NCBI RefSeq assembly: GCF_000472505.1
Contig: NZ_AWZR01000006.1
Span: 186,653 to 250,652 of the forward strand
Reading direction: 5' to 3'
DNA length: 64,000 bases
DNA from: Luteimonas sp. J29
Lineage (GTDB): Bacteria > Pseudomonadota > Gammaproteobacteria > Xanthomonadales > Xanthomonadaceae
How positions within the stretch are numbered: the stretch's first letter is position 1; the number at the start of each line of letters is the position of its first letter. A model generated the notes under the pieces. It was not told the origin of the DNA. It was given only the letters and a program-made list of their open reading frames with translations, and did not search any database. A program made the position numbers and the translations under genes. Positions 1 to 11,583 of this stretch are shown piece after piece.

Positions 1-2
1 TC

Positions 3-338
3 AGCATCGCCGCGCTGGCGGCCGCGGCCGACACCTTCACCGCCAACAACACCGTCGCGATCCTGGTCGGCGGCGGCGTGGCGCGCGACATCGCCGCCCG
101 CCACGGGATCAGCCCGCGCCGCGCAGCCAGCGTGCTCGACATCTTCGCCTGCGTGCCGCAGGGCCTGCTGCCCTACGGTGCGCAGCTGCTGCTGGCTTCG
201 TCGCTGGCGGCGGTGTCGCCGATCGCGCTCGCGGGCGGGGTCTGGTACTGCTGGCTGCTGGCGCTCGTGGCGATCGGGTTCATGGCCTGGCCGCGCCGGC
301 CAGGGGCGGATCCGGCGCCGGCGGCCACGCCGCCCTGA
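3..338 (+). CDS. Na+/H+ antiporter NhaC family, C-terminal part (5' end outside window)
   Basis: The reading frame is open from the window edge and ends at the TGA at 336-338. The visible ~111 residues contain a segment ADTFTANNTVAILVGG, then SPRRAASVLDIFACVPQG, LPYGAQLLLA and a hydrophobic stretch near the end. The combination of an ASVLD element followed by QG-LPYGAQ is typical of the C-terminal half of NhaC-type sodium/proton antiporters, inner-membrane proteins used in pH and sodium homeostasis. A short polar, Ala/Pro-rich tail ends the protein. A strong bidirectional terminator follows directly. Family assignment is from motif recall; substrate is not provable from this fragment. Confidence 0.75.
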   Translation, partial: SIAALAAAADTFTANNTVAILVGGGVARDIAARHGISPRRAASVLDIFACVPQGLLPYGAQLLLASSLAAVSPIALAGGVWYCWLLALVAIGFMAWPRRPGADPAPAATPP

Positions 339-354
339 GCGCCGGGCGGGCACG

Positions 355-380
355 AAAAAGGCGCCACCGGGGCGCCTTTT
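355..380. terminator. bidirectional rho-independent terminator
   Basis: A run of A, a GGCGCC(C)-type stem around a short loop and a run of T form a hairpin with A/T tracts on both sides. It lies between two convergent genes (antiporter on plus, Bax inhibitor on minus), so it can serve both. Confidence 0.8.
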
Positions 381-402
381 CCGCTTCGACCGCGGTGCGG
401 CG

Positions 403-1164
403 TCAGTCGCGCGACTGCAGCTTGGCCAGCAGGCGCAGGAACTCGATGTACAGCCACACCAGGGTGACCATCAGCCCGAACGCCGCGTACCACTCCATGT
501 ACTTCGGCGCGCCATGCTCGACGCCGCTCTCGATGAAATCGAAGTCCAGCACCAGGTTCAGGGCCGCGATCACCACCACGAACAGGCTGAAGCCGATGCC
601 GATCAGGCCGTTGTCGTGGATCATCGGGATGTCCTTGCCGAACATCCGCAGCACGATCGTCGCCAGGTACACCAGGGCGATGCCGCCGGTGGCCGCGACC
701 ACCCCGAGCTTGAAGTTCTCGGTGGCCTTGATCAGGCCGCTGCGATAGGCGAAGAGCAGGGCGAACAGGGTGCCGAAGGTCAGCATCACCGCCTGCATCA
801 CGATGCCTTCGTACAGGTGGTTGTACAGCGCCGAGATCGCGCCGAGGAAGAAGCCCTCGACCAGCGCGTACAGCGGACCGGTGACCGGCGACCATTCCTT
901 CTTGAACGCGGTGACGATGGCCAGCACCAGGCCGCCGATCGCGCCGCCCCACACGTAGGCGGAGAAGCCCGGGGCCGGGGTGCCGTCCGGACCAAGCGCC
1001 TGGTTCCAGGCGAACGTCGCCGTGAGCACGGTCAGGAGCAGCAGGAAGCCGGTCTTGTTGACGGTCCCGTTCAGGGTCATCGCCCCGGCGTCGCGCGAGA
1101 CGACCGCACCGCTGCCCAGGTCGAGGAACGTCGATTCTTTGAGGACGGGATTGCCGCTGCGCAT
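403..1164 (-). CDS. Bax inhibitor-1/YccA family membrane protein
   Basis: This 253-residue protein has about seven hydrophobic segments and the layout of the BI-1/YccA family (PF01027). It has a short polar N-terminus, alternating helices, a central GFFLGAIS element and an acidic DFDFIE segment before the last helices. Family members are inner-membrane proteins; bacterial YccA modulates FtsH, and others act as pH-sensitive calcium leak channels. The ATG at 1162-1164 gives MRSGNPVL, a usual start for the family; upstream codons in the same frame read into non-coding GC-rich DNA. It is monocistronic and ends against the shared terminator. The exact role is not deducible from sequence. Confidence 0.85.
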   Translation of the reverse strand: MRSGNPVLKESTFLDLGSGAVVSRDAGAMTLNGTVNKTGFLLLLTVLTATFAWNQALGPDGTPAPGFSAYVWGGAIGGLVLAIVTAFKKEWSPVTGPLYALVEGFFLGAISALYNHLYEGIVMQAVMLTFGTLFALLFAYRSGLIKATENFKLGVVAATGGIALVYLATIVLRMFGKDIPMIHDNGLIGIGFSLFVVVIAALNLVLDFDFIESGVEHGAPKYMEWYAAFGLMVTLVWLYIEFLRLLAKLQSRD

Positions 1165-1235
1165 GGATGTGCCTGTTCCTTGGAGTTGGAGCCCGTTCCA
1201 GCATACACGGGCCGCGGGGCGGTGGAACGGGCGCG

Positions 1236-1265
1236 TTGACAGCCTTCGGGGCGGTCCCGGACAAT
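1236..1265 (+). promoter_or_regulatory. sigma-70 promoter for the tRNA cluster
   Basis: A perfect TTGACA (1236-1241) is followed after 18 bases by GACAAT (1260-1265), matching the -10 consensus at four of six positions. The predicted start is about 45 bases upstream of the tRNA-Pro gene. It is the best sigma-70 match I found by eye in the window. Confidence 0.65.
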
Positions 1266-1315
1266 GCCCGGCTCGCCGGTCCACCGGGCCGGCGGATCGA
1301 CCGCCTGTCACCGGC

Positions 1316-1392
1316 CGGGGTATAGCGCAGCCTGGTAGCGCGCCTGCTTTGGGAGCAGGATGTCGGGGGTTCGAATCCCTCTACCCCGACCA
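1316..1392 (+). tRNA. tRNA-Pro (anticodon TGG)
   Basis: Full cloverleaf: acceptor arm CGGGGTA/TACCCCG, D-arm, anticodon stem CCTGC/GCAGG with loop TTTGGGA, T-arm with GGTTCGAAT, discriminator A and encoded CCA. First gene of a five-tRNA cluster. Confidence 0.97.
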
Positions 1393-1426
1393 TCGTCTCC
1401 TCCCGGGACGGCTATCATGCGCCCAG

Positions 1427-1503
1427 GCGCCCGTAGCTCAACCGGATAGAGCATCGGCCTTCTAAGCCGGTGGTTGCAGGTTCGAGTCCTGCCGGGCGCG
1501 CCA
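1427..1503 (+). tRNA. tRNA-Arg (anticodon TCT)
   Basis: Acceptor arm GCGCCCG/CGGGCGC, anticodon loop CTTCTAA giving TCT (reads AGA/AGG), canonical T-loop GGTTCGAGTC, discriminator G and encoded CCA. It starts 34 bases after tRNA-Pro, close enough for one transcript. Confidence 0.97.
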
Positions 1504-1564
1504 GTCGCAGGCGGGAGGCAGCGGCGCCCGGGCGCGGACTCGGGTATCCTGTGTGGTTCCAGTG

Positions 1565-1641
1565 GTGGCTGTAGCTCAGTTGGTTAGAGTCCTGGATTGT
1601 GATTCCAGATGTCGGGGGTTCGAGTCCCCTCAGCCACCCCA
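1565..1641 (+). tRNA. tRNA-His (anticodon GTG)
   Basis: Acceptor arm GTGGCTG/CAGCCAC, anticodon stem CTGGA/TCCAG with loop TTGTGAT, encoded CCA. The base before the acceptor (1564) is G opposite C73, which supplies the extra G-1 characteristic of histidine tRNA. Confidence 0.97.
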
Positions 1642-1681
1642 TCCATCCGTGGCGGTTTCCTTCGGTCGATCGGGAAGGGCA

Positions 1682-1711
1682 TTGCCGTGGGGCGGGCGTT
1701 CCGGATACACT
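1682..1711 (+). promoter_or_regulatory. putative sigma-70 promoter before tRNA-Lys
   Basis: TTGCCG (1682-1687) and TACACT (1706-1711) are separated by 18 bases. The predicted start falls 6-8 bases before the mature tRNA-Lys 5' end. This suggests that Lys and Leu can be transcribed independently of the upstream promoter. Confidence 0.45.
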
Positions 1712-1729
1712 GCGCGCCCGCGTTTTTCC

Positions 1730-1805
1730 GGGCCGTTAGCTCAGTTGGTAGAGCAGCTGACTCTTAATCAGTAGGTCCTAGGTTCGAATCCTAGACGGCC
1801 CACCA
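1730..1805 (+). tRNA. tRNA-Lys (anticodon CTT)
   Basis: Acceptor arm GGGCCGT/ACGGCCC, anticodon stem GCTGA/TCAGT with loop CTCTTAA, giving CTT. T-loop GGTTCGAATC, discriminator A and encoded CCA. Confidence 0.96.
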
Positions 1806-1816
1806 GTGTCGACCAC

Positions 1817-1835
1817 CGCCCGGCCCAGCCGGGCG
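1817..1835 (+). terminator. GC hairpin after tRNA-Lys
   Basis: A perfect 8-bp stem CGCCCGGC/GCCGGGCG with a three-base loop is followed by TTGTCGTTT. The T tract is weak, so this is a partial terminator or a processing hairpin between tRNA-Lys and tRNA-Leu. Confidence 0.4.
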
Positions 1836-1913
1836 TTGTCGTTTCGGGGCACGCATTCGCAGCTGGCCCGCCAGGGCGGCCGGCGTGCCGCGCCGGCGCT
1901 AAGATGCACCGGC

Positions 1914-1998
<85 letters not shown>

Positions 1999-2467
1999 GC
2001 CCGGCCCTGCGCGCGCCGTCGGGAGCGACAGACGGTCCCGCGCGCTGGCGAGGGCAGGAGGGGAAATCGCCGCGCCGACGCATACCGGCCCGGGCCGCGT
2101 CGCCGGCCATGGTGGTTCGCGAGGGTTCGCGAAGGCAGGAGTGTCGGCCGCCGCCATCCGCCACCCCGGCGCATGGGTCGAACGCCCCGGGCACTGGCGA
2201 GGCAGGCCGTCCGGCCGCCACCGGGGCGCCGGGTGCCGGCGGGCCGGGCCTGCGGCCCAAGGTCCACCCCGTGCCGCGCCCGGCAACGGTCCGGCCCCCG
2301 CATCCGCCCCACCACGCCACTGGCGGCCGCCCCTCGATTCCGCCAAAATATCGCGTTCCGCCGGCCCGAAGCCGGCCTGCCGAGGCAGGCCCTGGCGCGG
2401 GCCCCCTCCGGTCCAGGAATCCACAGAGAGAGTTGCGGCCATGGCCGCGATGCAGGAGTCGAATTCA
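1999..2467. other. gene-free stretch upstream of tig
   Basis: About 470 very GC-rich bases without a credible gene. Overlapping open frames on both strands have low-complexity Arg/Ala/Pro/Gly translations expected from random GC-rich DNA. An A/T-rich patch (CAAAATATCG, near 2344) could hold the tig -10 region, but no convincing -35 is visible. An AGGAG at 2454-2458 serves tig. Confidence 0.5.
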
Positions 2468-3772
2468 ATGCAAGTGTCCGTCGAATCCGTCGGCAATCTC
2501 GGGCGCCGCCTGACGCTGCGCGTGCCGACCGAGCGGCTCGAGACCCAGGTCGGCGGGCGCCTGCGCGAGATCGCGCGTACCGCCCGCATCAAGGGCTTCC
2601 GCCCGGGCAAGGTGCCGGCGAAGGTGATCGAGCAGCGCTTCGGCCAGCAGGTGCGCGCCGAGATCCTCGACGGGCTGCTGCGCGAGCGTTTCGACGAGGT
2701 GGTGCGCAGCAACGAGCTGCAGCTGGCCGGCCGGCCGACCATCGAACCGGTCGAGGACAAGGCCGAGGGTGAGCTCGCCTACGTGGCCACTTTCGAGGTG
2801 GTGCCGGACTTCGGCGACCTCGACATGTCCAAGCTGAGCGTGACCCGCCATACCGCCGAGGTCACCGAGGAAGACATCGACCGGATGATCGACAACCTGC
2901 GCCAGCAGCGCCGCAGCTGGAACGTGGTCACGCGCCCGGCGCAGGCCGGCGACGCGGTCGAGGTCGAGACCTGGACCCGGCTGGGCGACGAGCGCCTCCC
3001 CGCCGAGGGCGTCGAGCGCGGTACCACCGTGCTCGGGACCGGCAGCATGATCAAGGCCGTCGAGGACGCGCTGGTCGGCGTCGACACCGGCGCGGAGACC
3101 AGCGTCGAGGTCGAGTTCCCGGCCGACTGGCGCGTGGCCGCGCTCGCCGGCAAGACCGCGACCGTGCACCTGAAGGTGGTGCGCATCTCCGAGCCGCACC
3201 TGCCGGAGGTCGACGCCGCGTTCATCCGCAGCTTCGGCGTGCGCAGCGGTGAACTGGAGCAGTTCCGCGCCGACATCCGCACCAACCTCGAGCGCGAGCT
3301 CAAGGGCGCGCTGATGAACAAGCTGCGCCGCGAGGTCGGCGAGCAGCTGGTCGCCGCCTACGCCCACGTCGAGCTGCCGCCGCGCCTGGTGGAGAACGAG
3401 GCGCGCGCGCTGCTGGCGCAGCAGGTCGAGCAGGCCCGCCGCAGCGGCCGCGACCCCGGCCAGGTGCCGGCCGATGCCCACCTGAACTTCGTGGAGCCGG
3501 CGCGCAAGCGCGTCCTGGTCGGCCTGCTGGTCGGCGAGGTCGCCCGCCGCAACGAGCTCCGGCTGGATCCGGCGCGCCTGAACGAACACCTGCGCCTGAT
3601 CGCGTCGACCTACGAGCAGCCCGAACAGGTCATTGAGTTGTATCGTAACGATCCCCAACTCATGTCCGGGCTGCAGACCCGGGTGATGGAGGAGCAGGTG
3701 ATCGACTGGATCGCCGAGCGCGCCCAGCACACCGAGAAGCAGCTCACGTTCCAGGAAGCGATCACGCCGTAG
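2468..3772 (+). CDS. tig: trigger factor (ribosome-associated chaperone and prolyl isomerase)
   Basis: This 434-residue protein has the usual trigger factor length. The N-terminal ribosome-binding domain carries the signature [10 protein letters not shown] at about residues 41-50. A central FKBP-type PPIase domain follows, then a long charged helical C-terminal arm region. It binds at the ribosome exit tunnel and shields nascent chains. The ATG at 2468 was chosen because AGGAG lies nine bases upstream and the protein starts MQVSVES, as in relatives; an in-frame ATG slightly upstream lacks a ribosome site. It heads the conserved tig-clpP-clpX-lon block with 84 bases to clpP. Confidence 0.97.
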   Translation: MQVSVESVGNLGRRLTLRVPTERLETQVGGRLREIARTARIKGFRPGKVPAKVIEQRFGQQVRAEILDGLLRERFDEVVRSNELQLAGRPTIEPVEDKAEGELAYVATFEVVPDFGDLDMSKLSVTRHTAEVTEEDIDRMIDNLRQQRRSWNVVTRPAQAGDAVEVETWTRLGDERLPAEGVERGTTVLGTGSMIKAVEDALVGVDTGAETSVEVEFPADWRVAALAGKTATVHLKVVRISEPHLPEVDAAFIRSFGVRSGELEQFRADIRTNLERELKGALMNKLRREVGEQLVAAYAHVELPPRLVENEARALLAQQVEQARRSGRDPGQVPADAHLNFVEPARKRVLVGLLVGEVARRNELRLDPARLNEHLRLIASTYEQPEQVIELYRNDPQLMSGLQTRVMEEQVIDWIAERAQHTEKQLTFQEAITP

Positions 3773-3856
3773 GCCGGTCCGCCCGGCCGCGGCCGCCGCG
3801 CCAACCAGGGCCCGCCCGCCGGGCGCCGCCCCACGAACCGAGCGAGAACCGAATAC

Positions 3857-4486
3857 ATGAGCAGCTACGAGACCAAGGCCCTGAACCTCGTCCCGATGGT
3901 GGTCGAGCAGACCGCCCGCGGCGAGCGCGCCTACGACATCTATTCGCGGCTGCTCAAGGAACGGGTGATCTTCCTGGTCGGCGGCATCGACGACCACGTC
4001 GCCAACGTGATCGTGGCGCAGATGCTGTTCCTCGAGGCCGAGAACCCCGAGAAGGACATCAACCTCTACATCAACTCCCCGGGCGGCATCGTCACCGCCG
4101 GCATGGCGATCTACGACACCATGCAGTTCATCAAGCCGGACGTGAGCACCATCTGCGTCGGCCAGGCGGCCAGCATGGGCGCCCTGCTGCTGGCCGCGGG
4201 CGCGGCCGGGAAGCGCTACGCGCTGCCCAATTCGCGGGTGATGATCCACCAGCCGCTGGGCGGCTTCCAGGGCCAGGCGACGGACATCGACATCCACGCC
4301 CGCGAGATCCTGGCCATGAAGCAGCGCCTGAACGAGATCCTGGCCCGGCACACCGGCCAGTCGATCGAGACGATCGCGGCCGACACCGAGCGCGACAACT
4401 TCAAGAGCGCCCAGGCGGCGCGCGACTACGGGCTGGTGGACCAGGTGCTCGAGCGGCGCCCGGAAGAGACCATCCAGCCTGCCTAA
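3857..4486 (+). CDS. clpP: ATP-dependent Clp protease proteolytic subunit ClpP
   Basis: A 209-residue serine protease. The catalytic triad is visible as Ser106 (QAASMGA), His131 ([10 protein letters not shown]) and, by family alignment, Asp180 (DTERDNF). The short N-terminal extension before LVPMVVEQT is a propeptide removed by autoprocessing in relatives. ClpP forms two stacked heptamers and degrades substrates unfolded by ClpX, encoded next. The operon position between tig and clpX is the standard proteobacterial one. I saw no strong promoter in the 84 bases upstream, so co-transcription with tig is plausible. Confidence 0.98.
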   Translation: MSSYETKALNLVPMVVEQTARGERAYDIYSRLLKERVIFLVGGIDDHVANVIVAQMLFLEAENPEKDINLYINSPGGIVTAGMAIYDTMQFIKPDVSTICVGQAASMGALLLAAGAAGKRYALPNSRVMIHQPLGGFQGQATDIDIHAREILAMKQRLNEILARHTGQSIETIAADTERDNFKSAQAARDYGLVDQVLERRPEETIQPA

Positions 4487-4591
4487 CTCATTGATTATGC
4501 GAATGAACAGGGTCCCGGAGCCGCTGCCGTTGCGGCGCCGGGCGCTGTGCTATTCTCGCCCCGTGACCGCACCAGCAAGACAGATCCGTTC

Positions 4592-5875
4592 ATGACCGAA
4601 GACCGTCAGGGCCGCTCCGACAGCAGCAAGATCCTCTACTGCTCGTTCTGCGGGAAGAGCCAGCACGAGGTCCGCAAGCTGATCGCGGGCCCCAGCGTGT
4701 ACATCTGCGACGAGTGCGTCGAGCTGTGCAACGACATCATCCGCGAGGAGCTCGAGGAGAAGGCCCAGTCGGCGCGCAGCTCGCTGCCCAAGCCCAAGGA
4801 GATCCTCGAGGTCCTGGACCAGTACGTGATCGGCCAGAACCGGGCCAAGCGCACCCTGGCCGTCGCGGTCTACAACCACTACAAGCGGATCGAGAGCCGG
4901 CAGAAGAACGACGAGGTCGAACTGGCCAAGTCGAACATCCTGCTGATCGGCCCGACCGGCTCGGGCAAGACCCTGCTGGCCGAGACCCTGGCGCGCCTGC
5001 TCAACGTGCCGTTCACGATCGCCGACGCCACCACGCTGACCGAAGCGGGCTACGTGGGCGAGGACGTCGAGAACATCATCCAGAAGCTCCTGCAGAAGTG
5101 CGACTACGACGTCGAGAAGGCGCAGCAGGGCATCGTCTACATCGACGAGATCGACAAGATCTCGCGCAAGAGCGAGAACCCGTCGATCACCCGCGACGTG
5201 TCCGGCGAGGGCGTGCAGCAGGCGCTGCTCAAGCTGATCGAGGGCACCACCGCCAGCGTCCCGCCGCAGGGCGGCCGCAAGCACCCGCAGCAGGAGTTCC
5301 TGCAGGTCGACACCAAGAACATCCTGTTCATCGTCGGCGGCGCGTTCGCCGGGCTGGACAAGATCATCCAGCAGCGCAGCACCGAGGCCGGCGGCATCGG
5401 CTTCAGCGCCAAGGTCAAGAGCGCCGAGCGCAAGGCGGACGTGGGCAAGGTGCTCGCGGACGTCGAGCCCGAGGACCTGATCAAGTTCGGCCTGATCCCC
5501 GAGTTCGTCGGCCGGCTTCCGGTGGTGGCCACCCTGGAGGAGCTGGACGAGGCGGCGCTGGTCAAGATCCTCACCGAGCCCAAGAACGCCATCACCAAGC
5601 AGTTCAGGAAGCTGTTCGAGATGGAGGGGGTGGAGCTGGAGTTCCGTCCCGACGCTCTGACCGCGATCGCGCGCAAGGCGATCAAGCGCAAGACCGGCGC
5701 GCGCGGCCTGCGCACCATCGTGGAGGCGGTCCTGCTCGACACCATGTACGAGCTGCCGTCGATGGAGAACGTCAGCAAGGTGGTCGTGGACGAGTCGGTG
5801 ATCGAGCACAAGTCCGAGCCGTACCTGATCTACCAGACCCCGCCGGCCCAGGCCAAGGTCGCCTCGGCCGAATGA
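4592..5875 (+). CDS. clpX: ATP-dependent unfoldase ClpX
   Basis: A 427-residue AAA+ protein. The N-terminal zinc-binding domain has four cysteines (Cys17, Cys20, Cys39, Cys42). Walker A is GPTGSGKT at residues 120-127, and the Walker B region reads [10 protein letters not shown]-terminal small AAA domain follows, including an RKTGARGLR sensor-2 stretch. It recognises degradation tags, unfolds substrates and delivers them to ClpP. The ATG at 4592 gives [10 protein letters not shown], the usual start; upstream in-frame codons lie in the intergenic region. A possible weak promoter (TTGCGG at 4530, TATTCT at 4551) lies just before it, so clpX may have its own start besides read-through from clpP. 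Confidence 0.98.
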   Translation: MTEDRQGRSDSSKILYCSFCGKSQHEVRKLIAGPSVYICDECVELCNDIIREELEEKAQSARSSLPKPKEILEVLDQYVIGQNRAKRTLAVAVYNHYKRIESRQKNDEVELAKSNILLIGPTGSGKTLLAETLARLLNVPFTIADATTLTEAGYVGEDVENIIQKLLQKCDYDVEKAQQGIVYIDEIDKISRKSENPSITRDVSGEGVQQALLKLIEGTTASVPPQGGRKHPQQEFLQVDTKNILFIVGGAFAGLDKIIQQRSTEAGGIGFSAKVKSAERKADVGKVLADVEPEDLIKFGLIPEFVGRLPVVATLEELDEAALVKILTEPKNAITKQFRKLFEMEGVELEFRPDALTAIARKAIKRKTGARGLRTIVEAVLLDTMYELPSMENVSKVVVDESVIEHKSEPYLIYQTPPAQAKVASAE

Positions 5876-5881
5876 GCCTTC

Positions 5882-5900
5882 GGCGCCCCCGCGGGGCGCC
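5882..5900 (+). terminator. GC hairpin after clpX
   Basis: A perfect 8-bp stem GGCGCCCC/GGGGCGCC with a three-base loop starts seven bases after the clpX stop. It is followed by only a short pyrimidine stretch, so termination is probably partial. Confidence 0.45.
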
Positions 5901-5968
5901 GCTTCCCGTTGCCTGACCCCGGCCCGGCGACCGCCCGGCCGGCGGGATGCTGCGTTGGTGCCGGGGCG

Positions 5969-5995
5969 CTTGCATCGGCAGGCGGCGGGCCCCAT
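5969..5995 (+). promoter_or_regulatory. heat-shock (sigma-32) type promoter for lon
   Basis: CTTGCA (5969-5974) is separated by 15 bases from CCCCAT (5990-5995), followed by AA. The sigma-32 consensus is CTTGAA with a 13-17 base spacer and CCCCAT. The predicted start lies about 50 bases before the lon ATG. lon is a classical heat-shock gene, which supports the call. Confidence 0.6.
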
Positions 5996-6052
5996 AACGG
6001 ATCCCATCGGGGCGCCTGGCGCCCCGGACCACCTGCAGCCTGGAACAGTGCA

Positions 6053-8548
<2,496 letters not shown>

Positions 8549-8617
8549 CCGGCTTCACGCCAGGCTCACGAATCCCGCCCCGGAGGCCCGGACCGGCAGA
8601 TTCGTGCCGTGTCAATG

Positions 8618-8646
8618 TCGTATTCGCGCCCGCCACCGCGTAAAAT
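8618..8646 (+). promoter_or_regulatory. possible hup promoter
   Basis: A TAAAAT (8641-8646) matches the sigma-70 -10 at five of six positions and lies 112 bases before the hup ATG. No good -35 hexamer is present at the right distance, so only the -10 is supported. Confidence 0.3.
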
Positions 8647-8757
8647 GCGGCGGATTCGCGCATTCTCATCCTCAGGCCGGAAGGCGTCGCGGGCACCCGC
8701 GGAGCGCCCGGCCTTCCCAGCAAGGCGGACCGCGGGTCCGCACACGGAGTGTCCAAC

Positions 8758-9036
8758 ATGCCAGTGAACAAGAGTGAGTTGATCGACCAGGTCGCCGACA
8801 AGGCGGGCCTGTCCAAGGCCGACGCGGGCCGCGCGCTCGACGCCGTGATCGACGCCGTCACCGCCGCCCTCAAGCGCGGCGATTCGGTGAACCTGGTCGG
8901 CTTCGGTTCCTTCTCGGTCAAGGCCCGCGCCGCGCGCACCGGCCTGAACCCCCGCACCAAGGAGCCCCTCCAGATCCCGGCCTCCAAGAATCCGGTGTTC
9001 AAGGCTGGCAAGGCGCTCAAGGATGCGGTAAACTGA
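8758..9036 (+). CDS. hup: HU family DNA-binding protein
   Basis: A 92-residue nucleoid protein beginning [13 protein letters not shown]. The conserved HU elements are LVGFGSFSV in the body and, in the DNA-clasping arm, [26 protein letters not shown] dimers bend and compact DNA. The ATG at 8758 is preferred over an upstream GTG (8749), because GGAG at 8746-8749 is correctly spaced only for the ATG. Location after lon is conserved in many proteobacteria (hupB). Two tRNA genes follow within 26 and 140 bases. Confidence 0.96.
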   Translation: MPVNKSELIDQVADKAGLSKADAGRALDAVIDAVTAALKRGDSVNLVGFGSFSVKARAARTGLNPRTKEPLQIPASKNPVFKAGKALKDAVN

Positions 9037-9061
9037 GCGGCTCCTGAGTTCGTCCCCTCAC

Positions 9062-9136
9062 GGGTGCTTAGCTCAGCGGTAGAGCGTCTCCTTTACACGG
9101 AGAGGGTCGGGGGTTCGAAACCCTCAGCACCCACCA
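9062..9136 (+). tRNA. tRNA-Val (anticodon TAC)
   Basis: Acceptor arm GGGTGCT/AGCACCC, anticodon stem TCTCC/GGAGA with loop TTTACAC, T-loop GGTTCGAAAC, discriminator A and encoded CCA. It starts 25 bases after the hup stop and may be read through from hup. Confidence 0.97.
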
Positions 9137-9175
9137 CGGGGTGGACGCTGGGCCGCACAACAGGTTCAAAGGCGC

Positions 9176-9252
9176 GGAGCGGTAGTTCAGCTGGTTAGAA
9201 TGCTGGCCTGTCACGCCGGAGGTCGCGGGTTCGAGTCCCGTCCGCTCCGCCA
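9176..9252 (+). tRNA. tRNA-Asp (anticodon GTC)
   Basis: Acceptor arm GGAGCGG/CCGCTCC, anticodon stem CTGGC/GCCGG with loop CTGTCAC, T-loop GGTTCGAGTC, discriminator G and encoded CCA. The pair Val-Asp ahead of ppiD is a common arrangement in this family. Confidence 0.97.
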
Positions 9253-9264
9253 TCTTTTCCCGAC

Positions 9265-9288
9265 GGACCCCGCAGCGATGCGGGGTCC
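9265..9288 (+). terminator. hairpin terminator after tRNA-Asp
   Basis: A perfect 10-bp stem GGACCCCGCA/TGCGGGGTCC with a four-base loop, followed by a weakly T-rich stretch. It ends the hup-tRNA transcript. Confidence 0.6.
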
Positions 9289-9420
9289 GCTCGTTTCCGG
9301 GCACCGGAACGCCGGCGCCGGCGCCGCGCCGCGGGTCGGCGGAACCTGCCTGGCCGGCACCGGCGCGCGCGGCGCCCGCAGCGGTTAAACTGCGCGGCTA
9401 CGTCCACAGCCCGCCAGTCC

Positions 9421-11397
9421 ATGCTGCAGACCCTGCGAGAAAAGATGTCCGGCTGGATCGCGATCGTCATCGTCGCGCTCCTGTGCATTCCGTTCGCCTT
9501 CTTCGGCATGGAGCAGTACCTGTTCCAGACCGGTGCCAGCGAGCCGGCGAAGATCGAGGTGCGGCCCGCGTGGTGGAAGTCGGCGCCCGACCTGTGGCTG
9601 GTGCGCAAGCTCGTGTGGAAGTCCGCCGAGGTCACCACCGAGGAATTCCGCCAGGCGTTCGAGAACGAGCGCCAGCGCCGCCGCGAGGCCGAGGGCGAAG
9701 CGTTCGACGCGCGCGCGTTCGAGACCATCGAGGCCAAGCGCGAGGTGCTCGAGGCCCTGGTCGACCGCAAGGTGCTGCAGCTCGCCGCCCAGCGCGACGG
9801 CATGGTGGTGGGCGACGGCCGGGTGCAGGAGGCGATCAATGCCATTCCCGCGTTCCAGGTCGACGGCGTGTTCGACCAGCAGCGCTACGTCATCACCCTG
9901 CAGTCGCAGGGCTACACGCCGCGCATGTTCCAGGAGATGGTCCGCGAGGACCTGCAGGCTTCGCTGCTGGCGGGACAGGTGGCGCGTTCGGCCTTCACCA
10001 CCCCCGGCGAGACCGAGCGCCTGATGCGCCTGCTGTCCGAGCGCCGCGACGTGTCGTTCGTCATCCTGCCCGCGCGCGAGCCCGACACCGGCGCGGTCGA
10101 GGCCGAGGAGATCCAGGCCTGGTACGACGCCCACCGCGACGAGTACCAGGTCCCCGAGCGGGTCGCGATCGAGTACGTGGTGCTCGATGCGGGCGCGCTG
10201 CCGCCCATCCCGGATCCCGACGAGGACACCCTGCGTCGCCGCTACGAGCAGGAGAAGGCGCGTTTCGTCGAGCCGGAGCAGCGGCTGGTGTCGCACATCC
10301 TGGTGCCGGTGGAGGAGGGCGCGGACGAGGCGGCGCAGAAGGCGGCCGAGGACAAGGCCAGGCAGATCGCGGCGCAGGCGCGCGCGCCGGGTGCCGACTT
10401 CGCCGCGCTGGCGCAGGCCAACCCGGGCGATCCGGGCTCGGCGGCGAACGGCGGCGACCTGGGTTGGATCCGCCGCGACGGCAGCATGGTCAAGCCGTTC
10501 GAGGACGCCGCGTTCGCGACCGCCGAGGGCGCGGTCAGCGACCCGGTGCGCAGCCAGTTCGGCTGGCACGTGCTGTACGTGCGCGAGGTGCGCGCCGGCC
10601 GCCAGGCCGCGTTCGAGGACGTGCGCGACACGCTCGTGCGCGAAGTGCTGCAGGCCGAGCGCGAACGCGCCTTCAACGACATGGTCGGCGCGTTCGTCGA
10701 CCACGTGTACCGCAATCCCACCGAACTGGCCTCGGCGGCCAAGGAAGCCAACCTGGAAGTGCAGACCGCCGGGCCGTTCGCGCGTGGCGAGGCCGAGGGC
10801 ATCATCGCGGCGCCCGCCGTCCAGCGGGCCGCGTTCTCCGAGAGCCTGGTGCAGGACGGCACGGCAAGCGATCCGATCGAGATCGACCAGGACCGCAGCG
10901 TGGTGATCCGGGTGACCAGCCACGAGCCCGCCAGGGCCATGACCGTGGCCGAGGCGCGCGACGGCATCGTCGCCGCGATCCGTGCCGACCGTGCGCGCAA
11001 GCAGGTCGAGGCCGAGGCCGACGCGATGCTCGAGGAGATCGCCGGCGGCAAGACGCTAAGGGAAGTGGCGGACGCGCGTTCGCTGCAGCTGCAGGACATC
11101 AAGGGCATGCCGCGCGGCGTGCCGGTGCCGTCCCCGGCCGCGGCCGAGGCCTACTTCAAGGCGCCCGCGCCCGCCGAAGGCGAGGTGTCGACCGGCAAGG
11201 TGGCGCTGGAGGACGGCGGCATGGTCGTGTTCGCCGTGGAGAAGGTCATCCCGGGCGATCCCTCCGAGGCCGAGGAGGTCGAGCGCGACATGTTCCGCCA
11301 GCAGATGGCCGGGCTGCTGGGCCGCGAGGATGCCGACACCCTGCTGCGCGCACTGCGCGCACAGATGCGGATCACGATCTCCGAAGCGCAGCTCTAG
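9421..11397 (+). CDS. ppiD: PpiD-type periplasmic peptidyl-prolyl isomerase
   Basis: This 658-residue protein starts MLQTLREKMSGW, followed by one hydrophobic segment (about residues 11-29) that anchors it in the inner membrane with the rest in the periplasm. A SurA-like N-terminal chaperone region follows. A parvulin PPIase domain spans about residues 280-390 (QRLVSHILV, then GGDLGWI and FGWHVLYV). A second SurA-like C-terminal region completes the PpiD architecture. It assists folding of proteins leaving the Sec translocon. It is alone between two terminators. The alternative name, SurA N-terminal domain protein, describes the same family. Confidence 0.92.
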   Translation: MLQTLREKMSGWIAIVIVALLCIPFAFFGMEQYLFQTGASEPAKIEVRPAWWKSAPDLWLVRKLVWKSAEVTTEEFRQAFENERQRRREAEGEAFDARAFETIEAKREVLEALVDRKVLQLAAQRDGMVVGDGRVQEAINAIPAFQVDGVFDQQRYVITLQSQGYTPRMFQEMVREDLQASLLAGQVARSAFTTPGETERLMRLLSERRDVSFVILPAREPDTGAVEAEEIQAWYDAHRDEYQVPERVAIEYVVLDAGALPPIPDPDEDTLRRRYEQEKARFVEPEQRLVSHILVPVEEGADEAAQKAAEDKARQIAAQARAPGADFAALAQANPGDPGSAANGGDLGWIRRDGSMVKPFEDAAFATAEGAVSDPVRSQFGWHVLYVREVRAGRQAAFEDVRDTLVREVLQAERERAFNDMVGAFVDHVYRNPTELASAAKEANLEVQTAGPFARGEAEGIIAAPAVQRAAFSESLVQDGTASDPIEIDQDRSVVIRVTSHEPARAMTVAEARDGIVAAIRADRARKQVEAEADAMLEEIAGGKTLREVADARSLQLQDIKGMPRGVPVPSPAAAEAYFKAPAPAEGEVSTGKVALEDGGMVVFAVEKVIPGDPSEAEEVERDMFRQQMAGLLGREDADTLLRALRAQMRITISEAQL

Positions 11398-11535
11398 CGG
11401 CGTCAGGTTCCCGCCCGGCAGGGGCGATGCCAGGCAGGCGTCGTCCCTCTTACGTTGTCGCGCCGGAGGCGGTGGCGGATGCGGCGCATCCTGCCGGGCG
11501 ATCCGCAGCTGCGCGCGATGGCGCGGCGGCAAAGC

Positions 11536-11561
11536 AAAGCCCGGCAGGCGCCGGGCTTTTT
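11536..11561 (+). terminator. rho-independent terminator between ppiD and fabI
   Basis: AAAGCCCGGC, a short loop and GCCGGGCTTTTT form a strong hairpin with A and T tracts on the two sides. It separates convergent ppiD and fabI and can work in both directions. Confidence 0.85.
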
Positions 11562-11583
11562 CGTGGCCAGGGCCGGCGCTGGA

